64,000 nucleotides of DNA from Nansenia antarctica (lineage: Eukaryota > Chordata > Actinopteri > Argentiniformes > Microstomatidae), in contig OZ022340.1 in assembly GCA_963989245.1 (NCBI GenBank), positions 52,665,851 through 52,729,850 of the forward strand, written 5' to 3'. A model generated the notes under the pieces. That model was not told the origin of the DNA. It was given only the letters and a program-made list of their open reading frames with translations, and ran no database searches. How positions within the stretch are numbered: position 1 is the first letter of the stretch; every line of letters starts with the position of its first letter. Made by a program: the position numbers and the translations under genes. Shown here piece after piece: positions 9,976 through 21,233 of this stretch.

Positions 9976-10150
9976 TAACTGCCTCCAGCAGAGGGCAGTA
10001 ATGCAGCATCAAGGACGCACGCTGCCGTCAAAACCAAAAGAAGAAGAAGACGACGACGACGTGGTCTATTCCCGCGATACCAGGGAACGAGAAGTCGATC
10101 TAAGATGGCGGAGTCAGTAAACACACCGTGCTGAATCTGAAGACCTCAAG
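9976..10150 (+). other. Zinc-finger-type 5' exon/promoter cassette, copy 1
   Basis: Nearly identical to 34231-34410: GCCTCCAGCAGAGGGCAGTA, a GAAGAAGAAGACGACGACGA tract, GATACCAGGGAACGAGAAG, then AAGATGGCGGAGTCAGTAAA. The AAGATGG context looks like a start codon (MAESVNT...). In this copy a small deletion makes the frame stop after nine codons; in the 34-kb copy it runs MAESVNTHSAEAEDLTSDY before a stop. Probably a duplicated 5' exon of the zinc-finger gene family in this locus. Confidence 0.5.
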
Positions 10151-10152
10151 AC

Positions 10153-10265
10153 GACATGCGCCAGTGCTACGTCCAGTGTGGGAAGAAACTAAACACGGCT
10201 GATATTGTGAAAATACAGCAGCGAATTAGAAGACCAGACCAACACCGTTGTGCTACAACTGATCA
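10153..10265 (+). pseudogene. Copy of the MRQCYVQCGKK exon
   Basis: It encodes MRQCYVQCGKKLNTADIVKI and then QQRIRRPDQHRCATTDQ up to a GTAAGT donor. It differs by one silent-type base from the exon end at 21113-21225, and the flanking GTCACACATGCTGCTAACGC is also shared. It is joined directly to the 5' cassette without an intron, so it may be a rearranged or partly processed copy of the zinc-finger gene 5' end. Confidence 0.55.
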
Positions 10266-11467
10266 GTAAGTCACACATGCTGCTAACGCTAATGTAAGGC
10301 GATCAACTTCTCCAGATAGTCCTTGGGCCAAACCCCCAAATTGAACATTTCACTACCAAATTCTGGGCAAATCCTAGATGTGATTTTCTTATTCCTATAC
10401 ATCCCTAGATTATGTTTTGATATGATAGACCTTTTGGATTGGCAGCTTATTAGTAGTTATCACCTCGTAAAGGTACGGAGTGCTTTTTTCAAAACCGGAG
10501 TTTTGCCTAGAAAAGTCCCCTGCCATATCCTGCTCCCCTTCGCATGATTCGCGCCTAGCTGTGCTGTGATTGTGATAGAGACATGAGCCCTTTCATGTTC
10601 TTTATGCGCCTGAGTCTCCTAAACACGTAGAGACCAACCCCGAGTCGATCAATGATTCCTACGATGAGCTATGGTAACTTTACCGCACCTACCCCCTACC
10701 GATGAATGCCTAATTTTTGCGGTTTTCCGGAGGTATTGTGCGGTAGGTGCGGGAAAGTTACCATAGCTCAGCGTAGGAAGCTCTGATCGACTCGGGGTTG
10801 GTCTCTACTTGTTCAGGAGACCCAGGCGCATAAAGCTAACCTGGCTCATGTCTCTATCACAAGCACAGCCCGAGCTATGCGCGACTGACGCGAAGGGGAG
10901 CAGAATATGGCCGGGGACTTTTTGATGGGTAAAACATTTTACCTAATAGATATCACCATGAAACTTTCCCAGTTGATTACTTACATTGAGACAATAATTT
11001 TTTGTATTACAAGTTTTCAGAAATGTTCTGTTTAAATATGCAAATGATGTATTATCTACTTAAAATATGAGTTAATTTGCATATCTTTAAAGAACATTTG
11101 GACCACAGATTGGATAAAGACAGTAATTAATTACTATACATCCCTAGATTATTATTTGATGTGATAGACCTTGTTGGACCTTGTTGTTAGTAGTTTAATA
11201 CCTTATCCCCTCTTAAAGTATGGACTGCTGTCATTTAAAATGTGTGTTAGCCTACGTTCTGTACGGGAGTGGACCCGAATGCAGGACACTGAGGCGGAGG
11301 CAGATGAACAGTTACATTTATTTAGCCCACAAGGCAGTGAAAGCTGTAGGTGTATGGAGTCCGGTGGTAGGTGTGGTCCAAAATTGGGAGATGTTTTCTG
11401 ATTTCTGCCGCCTTCAACACAGTTCTCCATAAGTCCAGGTTTTGGGGTGACACCAGGTTTGAGTTGG

Positions 11468-12003
11468 AGTCATCATCAGAGCAGTGGATGATGCTGTCCA
11501 TCATCAGAGCAGTGGATGATGCTGTCCATGATCAGAGCAGTGGGTGATGCTGTCCATGATCAGAGCAGTGGGTGATGCTGTCCATGATCAGAGCAGTGGA
11601 TGATGCTGTCCATGACAGAGCAGTGGATGATGCTGTCCATCATCAGAGCAGTGGATGATGCTGTCCATGATCAGAGCAGTGGGTGATGCTGTCCATGATC
11701 AGAGCAGTGGGTGATGCTGTCCATGATCAGAGCAGTGGATGATGCTGTCCATGACAGAGCAGTGGATGATGCTGTCCATGATCAGAGCAGTGGATGATGC
11801 TGTCCATGATCAGAGCAGTGGATGATGCTGTCCATGACAGAGCAGTGGATGATGCTGTCCATGATCAGAGCAGTGGATGATGCTGTCCATCATCAGAGCA
11901 GTGGATGATGCTGTCCATGATCAGAGCAGTGGATGATGCTGTCCATGATCAGAGCAGTGGATGATGCTGTCCATCATCAGAGCAGTGGATGATGCTGTCC
12001 ATG
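11468..12003. repeat. 28-bp minisatellite
   Basis: About 19 copies of ATCAGAGCAGTGGATGATGC followed by TGTCCATG, with a few 26-bp variants (ATGACAGAGC). It lies within the fold-back element. Confidence 0.96.
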
Positions 12004-12342
12004 CCGCTTTCTTGGCAGGTTGCTGCTGCATTCACCTGAAGTTGGATCCATCATTAGACTTACACTTACTGCTGATGATGTGGGTCTCTGAAATAGAGGA
12101 ATACATCTAGTTTGACATTAAATTACCAACCTTATTCTGAACTAAAATATTGTCAGGGTGCAGTAATTGGGGCAGATCTCATTACAACTTAGAGGGGCTA
12201 CAAACAAGGAATCTTCTGTAAATTTAATGTAAATTAAGTTACATTAATATTACTACAATATAAAACCCTGTCTCAAGCCTGGGTACACAACAGGCTACTT
12301 TGCTAGTTTAGCTAGCTAACTAAAGTGTTATTAACTATAAAT

Positions 12343-14230
12343 AATAATAATGCATTTTATTTGTATTGCACTTTTCATTCAAAAGAATCTCAGAGTGCTA
12401 CAGAGTAAAAAAAACTAAAACATAATAAGTTAAAAACATAGTAAAACAACTCAAAATAAATCACAAAAATGAACACAGTTCAACAGTCAAAGGCCTGTCT
12501 TAAAAGAGTCCAGGCTCTGTACTGCCCATAGCTGGCTAGGAAGGCTGTTCCACAGGCTCTGTACTGCCCTTAGCTGGCTAGGAAGGCTGTTGCACAGGCT
12601 CTGTACTGCCCTTAGCTGGCTAGGAAGGCTGTTCCACAGGCTCTGTACTGCCCTTAGCTGGCTAGGAAGGCTGTTCCACAGGCTCTGTACTGCCCTTAGC
12701 TGGCTAGGAAGGCTGTTGCACAGGCTCTGTACTGCCCTTAGCTGGCTAGGAAGGCTGTTCCACAGGCACGGCGGAGCCGAACAGAAGGCTCGGTCCCCCA
12801 TGGTGCGGAGCCTGGTATTGGGGACCTGGAGGAGCAAACTGTTTGAAGACCTGAGGGTGCGGGTGGAGGTTTGTGGAGTGATGAGTTCTTGTAGATAGGG
12901 AGGTGCGTGTCCGTTGATGCATTTGTGGGTGAGAAGAAGGACTTTGTAGTCAACCCTGAATGAGACAGGGAGCCAGTGTAGTGAGTGTAGAACAGGGGTT
13001 ATGTGCTTGTATTTGTGGACTCTCATCAGGATCCTGGCAGCGCTGTTCTGGATGTATGGCAGCTTCTGTATGCTTTTGCCAGGAATCCCGATGAAGAGCG
13101 GATTGCAGTAGTCAAAGGCATGGACAAGTTCTCTGCATCTGACAGGGTTAGAGTGGGACGGAGTTTGGAAATATTTCTGAGATGATAGAAGGAGGTTTTG
13201 CACAGGTGTTTTATATGGTCACTGAAGGTCAGGTGAGGGTCAAACCTAACCCCCAGATTTGAAACTGAGGAGGAGAAGAGGATGACTTGACCCTCGAAGG
13301 TGAGCTGTGATATGGGCGAAGACTGAACCTGGTGTGGGGTGCCAACAAGACGAGCTTCGGATTTGTTACTGTTTAACTGAAGGAAGTTGTTGTTCATCCA
13401 TGCCTTTATCTCCTCAAGACAGGTGGTGAGACATGACATGGCTGCAGAGGGGCTTGGGGTAGTTTTAATGTAGAGCTGTGTGTCATCAGCATAACAATGG
13501 AAAGACATCCCATATCTGGTGATGACACGACCGAGGGGGAGCATGTAGGTGATGAAGAGGATGGGGCCGAGAACCGACCCCTGTGGAACACCACAGGTAA
13601 CAGGGAGAAGTCTGGACTTGCATCCTCCCAGTGAGACGTATTCAGTCCTGCCAGAGAGATAGGACTGAAACCACTTCAGTGCAGAGTCTGAGAGTCCAAT
13701 GGTGGTGTGGAGGCGCTCTAGGAGGATAGTGTGATCCACCATGTCAAATGCTGCTGTCAGGTCCAGGAGGATGTCATTAGCAGTTCATTCGTCACCCTTA
13801 GCATAGCCGTTTCTGTACTGTGGGCTGAGCGAAAGCCTGACTGAAATCTTTCAAACAGGTTGTTGTGTTTGAGGTGATCCTGGAGTTGGGAAGCAACTTC
13901 CTTCACTAGCACCTTGGACAGGAAGGCAAGGTTGGTGTATGACTTGAGCAGAGCAGTGGGAATGGGGTCCAGGGCGCAAGTGCATGATTTCATTCCTCTA
14001 AGGATTTCCATAATGTGGCTCTGTTGAACCTCTGTGAAACATGGGAGAGATGGCAAACTCCCAGGCGAGGGGTTGGTAGCAGAGGGAGACAGAGAGGAAG
14101 AGCTGGGCATCAGAGAGCGAATGTTGTTGACCTTGGATCTGAAAAAGTCAATGAAGCTGTTACATCGCTGCTCTGTAGCCTCAGTAGTGGGAGATGGTTG
14201 TGGCTTCAGGAGATGATTTATGGTAGAAAA
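12343..14230 (-). mobile_element. L2-group LINE, 5'-truncated and frameshifted
   Basis: On the minus strand, reverse transcriptase codons are readable in pieces: FERFQSGFRSAHSTETA (13757-14110), then CGVPQGSVLGPILF and CYADDTQLYI (13026-13742), then the C-terminal SLHWLPVSFRVDYKVLLLTH (12487-13203). The pieces lie in different frames, so the copy is dead. The 3' tail at 12343-12415 (GTGCAATACAAATAAAATGC on the minus strand) ends in ATT repeats. It is inserted inside the fold-back element. Confidence 0.88.
12508..12763. repeat. 42-bp tandem repeat within L2 C-terminal codons
   Basis: Six copies of a 42-bp unit (AGGCTCTGTACTGCCCTTAG plus CTGGCTAGGAAGGCTGTTCC and two more bases). On the LINE strand the unit keeps the frame and encodes a 14-residue repeat with LWNSLPSQLRAVQS, the normally single-copy LW.SLP motif near the end of L2 reverse transcriptases. 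Confidence 0.93.
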
Positions 14231-15192
14231 AACTAGCTAGCTAGTTATAATAATAATAATAATAATAATAACTTGCATTTATATAGCACCTTCAGGGAAC
14301 CCAAGGTCGCTTCGTTATCTAACCAGTAACCAGCTATACATTACCACTAACTCTAAACTAGCTTGCTAACTTACCTCTAAATATGGATCTGGCTGGGGCT
14401 AAGTTAATTTATTTGAGGAGGTAAACACACACTTTATTTGTTTTAAGCACTTTGTTTTAGATTTTTATTCTGGAAAACTATGTAAATTAACGCATATTTT
14501 AAGTAGATAATGTATCATTTGTATATTTAAACATACAAATTCAGAAAACAATAAATGTACCCATCCATGGGTTTGACCTTTCATCTGACTCCGCCTCAGT
14601 GTCCTGCATTCGGGTCCACAAGTCCCCTGCCATATTTTGCTCCCCTTCACGTCAGTCGCGCATAGCTCGGGCTGTGCTTGCGATAGAGACATGAGCCAGG
14701 TTAGTTTTATGCGCCTGGGTCTCCTGAACACGTAGAGACCCCGAGTCGATCAGAGCTTCCTACGCTGAGCTATGGTAACTTTCCCGCACCTACCGCACAA
14801 TACCTCTGGAAAACCGCAAAAATTAGGCATTCATCGGTAGGGGGTAGGTGCGGTAAAGTTACCATAGCTCATCGTAGGAATCATTGATCGACTCGGGGTT
14901 GGTCTCTACGTGTTTAGGAGACTCAGGCGCATAAAAACATGAAAAGCCTCATGTCTCTATCACAACCACACCACAGCTAGGCGCGAATCATACGAAGGGG
15001 AGCAATATATGGCAGGGGACTTTTCTAGGCAAAACTCCGGTTTTGAAAAAAGCACTCCGTACCTTTACGAGGTGATAACTACTAAAAGGTCTATCATATC
15101 AAAACATAATCTAGGGATGTATAGGAATAAGAAAATCACATCTAGGATTTGCCCAGAATTTGGTAGTGAAAAATGGTTTGGCCCAAGGACTA

Positions 15193-15739
15193 AGAATTGA
15201 TTTAATTGAGTCGTCACTTACAAGCGAGTCCGTTTAATCTCAACGAGACGTCCTTGATATAACTTCTAAGATAAAATGATCCAATCAAATATTCGGCACC
15301 ACTACTGAACTGTTCTTTAAGAGAATATTTATTCGAGCACATCGGCAAACAATAGCATCAGCATACAATAGCATTCCATTCCATGGAAAGGGGTCTTATC
15401 TAGCTTCACCTCCGCAGACCAGGATCAGCTGGTTAACTGCAGAAGTTTCACCGGACAAGAGCCACGTTTCGCCTTGGTCCACAGTTTTTATATATTTTCC
15501 TTAACATTTAGGGATGGGCTGTCCCTCTGGTAGGTTTTATGGTAAGCGTCTGTTTTATATCGGAATGTGGCTTTCGACTTCTTTCGGTGTCCGTGTGAGT
15601 GTGTTATCCTCTTCTTCTGACCCCCCGGTCGTTTGTCATGGTGAGAGTGTCACTCTGTCTGCAACGGTATCCTGAGCAGCCTAGCGCGACGTTAGACACA
15701 CACACACATTCTAATGTTTTTTAAGGAACCAGTAAGCAT
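15193..15739. other. Unassigned DNA between two transposons
   Basis: About 550 bp with no recognised gene. A GAATATTTATTCGAGCAC stretch looks like a 3' flank of some retroelement, but nothing can be named. Confidence 0.5.
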
Positions 15740-16119
15740 ATATGCACTAGGGATGGGACGATTATCGTGTTTATCGTTAATCGCGATAAAAACACCCGCG
15801 ATAACTTTATCGTGGAGAATTTTAATTAGTTGAATAATCGTCATAATCGTTTTTTTTTTTTTTTTTTTTTTTTAAATGACTGGACTTTTTAAATAGGCAC
15901 TACGTTTTATAAACACTGCTTTGTCTGACTGGTGGTCCCCAGCTGATGACCCAGTTAGGCCCACATAGGTGTTCAGTGAGGTGTCACAGCACACCTGTTC
16001 TAAAGGCACTGTTGGAGGTGCGTCAGGCAGCAATGCCCAGCAGGAGTACCATCACCTGTATCATGATTTGATCTGTCTGTTTTTATTGTATGTATTAATG
16101 TATGTGACCTATGTGTGTT

Positions 16120-17525
16120 TTTTTGTTGTTGTTGTTAATATTTTTATTGAGTTTCACAGAGACATGTACACAACAGGACATAACAACAACAACTTGTATC
16201 CGTTAGGTTATTGTCCCATTAATAGTAGAAAACTAGTTTTGCACTTTGTTATGCAGTACATTGTCCATAAACAATAACAGAAAATGTTCTTTCTCTTTTT
16301 TTTTTTTTTAAACAAACTAACAAACAAAAAACAAAGACAAACAAAACAAAACAAAAACAAAAAAACAGGGGGGGAGGAGGCCATGTCACATATCAGAAAT
16401 AAACAGAAAAGAAAATGACAACAAATGCCATAATATATGGGGGGATCACCCCCATCGGAGACAGCATCCATGTCTTAGTCCTAAACACAGCGGCAGCACA
16501 ACACCAGCACAGTAAATAATATTGTGACCCATACATTGTAGATCTGTTACACATTAGTCTTGTGTACTTTCTTGAGTGTAATCCACCAAACCTTTCATTA
16601 CAATGGCAGCCAGTCTGGTACCAATATAATCTAAGAACGGAGACCAAATCTTATAGAATGTCTTTATCTTACACTTATACCTATATGTCAGATATTCCAT
16701 AGGAATCATATCAAAAATTACCTTGTGCCATCCAGCTATTGTAGGCGGTTTGTAGTCTATCCATTTCAGCAATATATTTTTCCTTGCACAAAAAGTGAGG
16801 ATACACAGAAGTCTTTTGGAATGCATACTTTTAAGTTGTTTGTCTGGCAACCCAAACAATAGACACATGGGGTCCTTATCCAATGTAACATCTAGAATTA
16901 GATGAATTTTATCCACTATACCTTTCCAGTAATCATCTATATATCTACAAGTCCAAACACAATGAACAAAGCTCCCAACCTCGGTAATACACTTTGTACA
17001 CATTTCCGATTTGTTATGATCCATTTTATGTCTAAGTTGGGGAGTAATCTGCAAACGTTGTAGTAGTCTAAATTGCGTTTCCTTCGTCCTATTACAGATT
17101 GAGATGTCGTTTGCCGATTGCCATATTAGTGACCAAGTTGCTGCATCAGTATTAATGTTCAGGTCATTATTCCAGTCTTTGGGCGTAAATGCAGGTTTGC
17201 CTTTATCATATTTCGAAAGTGCTCTATACCCAAGCCCCAGAATGCCTCTCGTCTTTCCAGCAGAGACTATCTCCTCCAGCGGAGAGGGTTGGTGACAGAG
17301 GCCAGTGTCTTTTTGGCTATTTAAAAAACTTTGTATCTGAAGGTATCTGAAAAACTCATTTCGTGGTAGGTCATATTTCTTACATAATTGGTCAAATGAA
17401 AGTAGTATTTCCGTATCATATAAATGTCCGATAGTAACCATCCCTTTGCTGTCCCACCGCTTGAAACCCCTATCCGTGGCACCAGGGGAGAAGTCTATGT
17501 TGCCCCAAACTGGCGAGAGGGAGGA
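16120..17525 (-). mobile_element. 5'-truncated L1 LINE fragment
   Basis: The minus strand carries the C-terminal region of a fish L1 ORF2 (long open frame 16554-17441): CKKYDLPRNEFFRYLQIQSF, CTKCITEVGSFVHCVWTC (a CCHC-type Cys/His region) and WLLxW-like spacing. The 295-aa frame is open, implying a fairly young copy. The endonuclease and polymerase regions are absent. The 3'UTR extends to about 16120. It is inserted antisense in the outer hAT. Confidence 0.8.
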
Positions 17526-17534
17526 TGTAATAAT

Positions 17535-18146
17535 TAGGGCTGTTACGATTATTCGACGTCGTCGACGTCACCGACTACGTCAATACGTCGGTTAGCGTAA
17601 TATGCGTCGGTTAGTCGCATTTTTATTTTATTTTTTGATTTTTTTTTTTTTGCTTTATTTTACCAGGCGAGACAATTAAGTGTATGAGTGAAAATGGATA
17701 GCTACTAGCTAATGTTACACAAGCAATGTAGCTCACCACAGTTCGTATGTCTTGTCTTCTGGTGTTAGTAACGTTAGCTATGTAGCTGGCTAGCTACGGT
17801 AGCCTATTGTCATTGTGGTGCGAGCACCTACTGTACGTTATCTAGCTCGTAGCTCGCATGCTACGTTAGCATCAATTTAGCTAATCATAACATAGCAGCG
17901 AGAGTAACGTTAGCTAGCTATATGTTGTGGTGATGGACAGACTTCTAAATGGCCATGTTGGCATTCAAGTTGGCTAAACATAGCAGTGAGGTGGAGACAA
18001 AAAAGTTTTTTTTTTTTTTTTTTTTTTTTAACAGTACAAAAATTATCGTTAGACTTATCGATAAATTAGTCGTTAGACTAATCTAATAATCGATAAAATA
18101 ATCGCTAGATTAATCGTTAGAAAAATAGTCGTTTGGGACAGCACTA
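17535..18146. mobile_element. Non-autonomous hAT element nested in 15748-18888
   Basis: The ends TAGGGCTGTTACGATTATTC and GTTTGGGACAGCACTA are inverted, and an 8-bp duplication GTAATAAT lies at 17527-17534 and 18147-18154. 612 bp, no transposase; contains GTCGACGTC palindromes and a poly-T tract. It sits just beside the 5' end of the L1 fragment. Confidence 0.92.
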
Positions 18147-18318
18147 GTAATAATCTTATGTTATAAATAAATAGTAATATAATTGAGATTTCTCACATGA
18201 GCCGCGCGCGAATATCCTCACAGAAATTTGTCTCGCGCGATTGTTCAGCCTGCATGGGTAACGTGACTGTCAAGTCAGCCTTGTCAGTCAGTCACTAACG
18301 TATGCTAGCCTTCTCACC

Positions 18319-18510
18319 ATGGCTGCATCGGCCCCGTGTCCATTGCCTCACCTTTCCAGGGTTGCACGCAGGCTTCTATGCATACCTGCAACTAGTGTTC
18401 CTTCAGAGAGAGTGTTTAGTGCCAGTGGGCACATACTCACACCTCTCCGAGCACAGCTAAAGGCAGAAAAAGTGAACATGTTGACATTTTTGCACTTTAA
18501 CCTATCTTGA
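18319..18510 (+). pseudogene. hAT transposase C-terminal fragment
   Basis: It reads LLCIPATSVPSERVFSASGH and then LTPLRAQLKAEKVNMLTFLH, the hAT dimerisation domain (hATC), ending in TGA. The N-terminal BED finger and the RNase H-like core are missing from this copy. Confidence 0.9.
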
Positions 18511-18961
18511 AGCTTTCAAGTCTCTAAGCCACAAGGCTAGCACTCAGTTTGATGACAGAAAAGTGTCAGTGTTCAAGTTTTGTTTGACAGTATTTTTTTC
18601 CTTTATTTATGCAGTGATACCTTATAATTTATCATTACCTTATTTAAGATTTTATTAAAGATTTTTATTTTTGTCAAGATGTTTTTAAAATGATGTTAAT
18701 GTTATTAACATGATTCAATAAAAATACAACAAAATCTAAGTTAAAGTGATTACAGTGTGTTTTATTGGCATTCTAAAAAAAAGTTTTTTTTTTTTTTTTT
18801 TTTTTTAATTCTCGCGATAATATCGTGGATCGCGATTATTTTGCCCACGATAATCGTGACATGACATTTTCTAATCGTCCCACCCCTAATATGCACACAG
18901 TAAGCATATATGCACACAGTTAGCTAACGCTAACAGATGCTGCTAACCCCTAACACATGAA

Positions 18962-19155
18962 AGGGCAATTGGTAATTAAACAGTAGGTAGTTAAACAGTA
19001 GGTAATTAAACAGTAGGTAATTAAACAGTAGGTAGTTAAAGGGCAGTAGGTAATTAAACAGTTGGTAATTAAACAGTAGGTAATTAAACTGTTGGTAATT
19101 AAAGGGCAGTTGGTAATTAAACAGTTGGTAATTAAACAGTTGGTAGTTAAAGGGC
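18962..19155. repeat. ~14-bp minisatellite, unit 1
   Basis: Repeats of GGTAATTAAACAGT with GGTAGTTAAAGGGCAG variants. The matching array in unit 2 is at 21528-21740 and differs in copy order. Confidence 0.93.
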
Positions 19156-19552
19156 AGAACTATAAGCACGTCTAACAGATGAATGTCATTTATGATAAGG
19201 CAGCAAGCTGGCTTGGAAGGGAGCTGCCAGTCAAGCGTGCAAAGGCCACGCCCACACAGCTTCAGAACTGTATGACCAGGAAGTAGAGCCTAACTAGAAG
19301 ATTATTTTCATAGTTTATTATGTGTTAACATTTTTCCTGGACACAAAATACAATTGGAACAATTTAATGTTTACTTTCCAGACCCTTAAATTACAGCAAA
19401 TGCAATCAGTAATATTATTATTGCATTTGCAGGACGTGTCCTGTCAGTCTAGATGGGAGTTCAGTGAACTGTTTGTCTGTCATGTCTAATCGACCTGCAT
19501 TGTTTCTGCCTCCAGTGTTTCCAGCCGCAGGTCCTCTTCAGCTCATGTAACC

Positions 19553-19793
19553 ATGGTAACCATGTATGAACCAGAATGCACCGAGTCCCCTGGATCTGGC
19601 CGTGGTTCTCCAGCCCTGAAAAGCCCACAGTGGGGTCCAGAGATGGTGGCAGTGAAGCTGGAGGAAGAGGATGTAGAGGAGAATGGTGTGATGGTGAAAG
19701 AAGAGGATGGAGGAGACCAAAGGAGGGAGGAGGGAGTGATGGTGAATCAAGAGGACAGAGGAAGAGTAGAGATGAAAGACAGTGAGATGGATG
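19553..19793 (+). CDS. Zinc-finger gene N-terminal exon, copy 1
   Basis: Opens MVTMYEPECTESPGSGRGSP and continues with an acidic run (VKLEEEDVEENGVMVKEED). This is the style of N-terminal exon found in many fish C2H2 zinc-finger genes. The acceptor of the 5' part (CTGCCTCCAG) lies 37 bp upstream of the ATG, and the donor is GTGAGT after one extra base, phase 1. The phase fits both the next exon here (20556) and the finger exon at 28614. It is not a KRAB box; its partner is unknown. Confidence 0.75.
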
Positions 19794-20117
19794 GTGAGTC
19801 TTTGTTATTGGTGAGTGTCATTGCACTGTTGTAAAACCAATGCTGCCAGTGCAGTGTGAGTCAGTCAGTACCTGCATCGTCTGACAGTCCTGCTCTCTCC
19901 CGCTGTGTGGGGTTGATATATCAGGCTAGTTCCCCAATCTAACCCAGTCCTGGACTACAGGACAGCCACATGTAAACACTGTTATCCCCAATCTAACCCA
20001 GTCCTGGACTACAGGACAGCCACATGTAAACACCGTTATCCAAAGTGACTTACTACATTTGTCTAAAGTAAGTGAATCAGTTTTAAAAATTGGGGAATAA
20101 AACATAACATAACAACA

Positions 20118-20540
20118 TTGCCCTCTACTGCCCTCTACTGCCCTCTACTGCCCTCTACTGCCCTCTACTGCCCTCTACTGCCCTCTACTGCTCTCTATTG
20201 CCCTCTACTGCCCTCTACTGCCCTCTACTGCCCTCTACTGCCCTCTACTGCCCTCTACTGCTCTCTACTGCTCTCTACTGCTCTCTACTGCCCTCTACTG
20301 CTCTCTACTGCCCTCTACTGCCCTCTACTGCCCTCTACTGCCCTCTACTGCCCTCTACTGCTCTCTATTGCCCTCTATTGCCCTCTACTGCCCTCTACTG
20401 CCCTCTACTGCCCTCTACTGCCCTCTACTGCCCTCTACTGCCCTCTACTGCCCTCTACTGCTCTCTACTGCTCTCTTCTGCTCTCTACTGCTCTCTACTG
20501 CTCTCTACTGCCCTCTTCTGCCCTCTTCTGCCCTCTAATG
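20118..20540. repeat. 10-bp minisatellite CTACTGCCCT, unit 1
   Basis: About 42 decamers with CTACTGCTCT variants, lying in the intron right before the acceptor of exon 20556. On the plus strand it is a long pyrimidine-rich tract. The long ORFs through it (ALYCPLLPST repeats) are an artefact of the repeat. Confidence 0.96.
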
Positions 20541-20555
20541 CTTCTGCTTACTCAG

Positions 20556-21225
20556 TGTCAGAGAGCCAGAGGACACACCTTGGGTCCCCTGATGCAGAGG
20601 CAGAAGGACAGAACCACCGGAAGGACAATCTTATTAGGCTCCAGCCACCACCACCACCACCACCACCACCTCCCACCCACAGGGACCATCACTCTCCCAA
20701 CATTAAAGAAGAGTACGACACACCGTGGGACAGGTTTCTACGGGACTTTATCAAAAACCAAAAGGCCAAAGATGAGATGCTCAGCAGATCTGCGTCAGGG
20801 CGTCACCTCTCTGAAGCAGCGAATGACATGGATAGTGACAGTAATGACATGGATAGTGACAGTAATGACATGGATAGTGACAGTAACGGCAGTTCAGAGG
20901 TCAAGACTGGAGGTCAGGAGGTCAAGATCGAAGAGTGCTATGGTAGGAATTCCTCTCAGCAAAGGCCAACCACAGGCCGCGCTCGAGCTGACCAATCACA
21001 TCCTGAGTCAGGTGGTCACAAGAGCAGCTCAGTGATTGGATTACAGGAGCAGCAGAGAAGGACAGCGGCAGGGCAAACCTCTGAGCAAAGGAAACATAGT
21101 TGTGGTCATGATGACATGCGCCAGTGCTACGTCCAGTGTGGGAAGAAACTAAACACTGCTGATATTGTGAAAATACAGCAGCGAATTAGAAGACCAGACC
21201 AACACCGTTGTGCTACAACTGATCA
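20556..21225 (+). CDS. Zinc-finger gene second exon (disordered region and Cys motif)
   Basis: Enters in phase 1 after TGCTTACTCAG, joining the preceding exon in frame. Content in order: SESQRTHLGSPDAEAEGQNH; a Pro run of ten encoded by CCA/CCC repeats; IKEEYDTPWDRFLRDFIKNQ; three DMDSDSN repeats; VKTGGQEVKIEE (sumoylation-like VKxE context); then MRQCYVQCGKKLNTADIVKI. It ends at GTAAGT in phase 2, which does not fit the phase-1 start of the finger exon, so either another exon intervenes or this is an alternative last exon (the frame stops two bases into the intron). Unit 2 lacks this exon. Confidence 0.65.
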
Positions 21226-21233
21226 GTAAGTCA

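Larger units (their letters stand above)
10319..15190. mobile_element. 4.9-kb fold-back DNA element with ~600-bp inverted arms
   Basis: The left end GTCCTTGGGCCAAACC and right end TTTGGCCCAAGGAC are complements, flanked by TA on both sides (10317-10318, 15191-15192). Inverted similarity continues for about 600 bp: 10340-10520 pairs with 15010-15180. Inside each arm is a further near-palindrome of about 400 bp (10520-10925 and 14620-15005) with halves such as GATCGACTCGGGGTTGGTCT. The interior carries a 28-bp minisatellite and an L2 LINE. No transposase of its own was recognised. Confidence 0.75.
15748..18888 (+). mobile_element. hAT transposon with TAGGGATGGGACGATTATCG ends
   Basis: The termini TAGGGATGGGACGATTATCG and AATCGTCCCACCCCTA (right) are inverted, and an 8-bp target duplication ATATGCAC lies at 15740-15747 and 18889-18896. 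Near both ends are ATCGCGATAA-type palindromes and poly-T runs. Only the C-terminal dimerisation codons of a transposase remain (18319-18510). The interior has been invaded by an L1 fragment and a second hAT element. Confidence 0.92.

Noticed and set aside
10104..10130. A new short gene starting ATGGCGGAG
   Set aside because: The frame stops after nine codons and the block is repeated elsewhere; kept only as a 5' cassette.
11468..12003. CRISPR-like array of regular repeats
   Set aside because: Head-to-tail identical 28-bp units with no unique spacers in a vertebrate genome: a minisatellite.
20118..21035. Long frames beginning with ALYCPLLPST repeats
   Set aside because: The 5' part is the decamer minisatellite in an intron; only the portion after the acceptor at 20555 is believable coding sequence.
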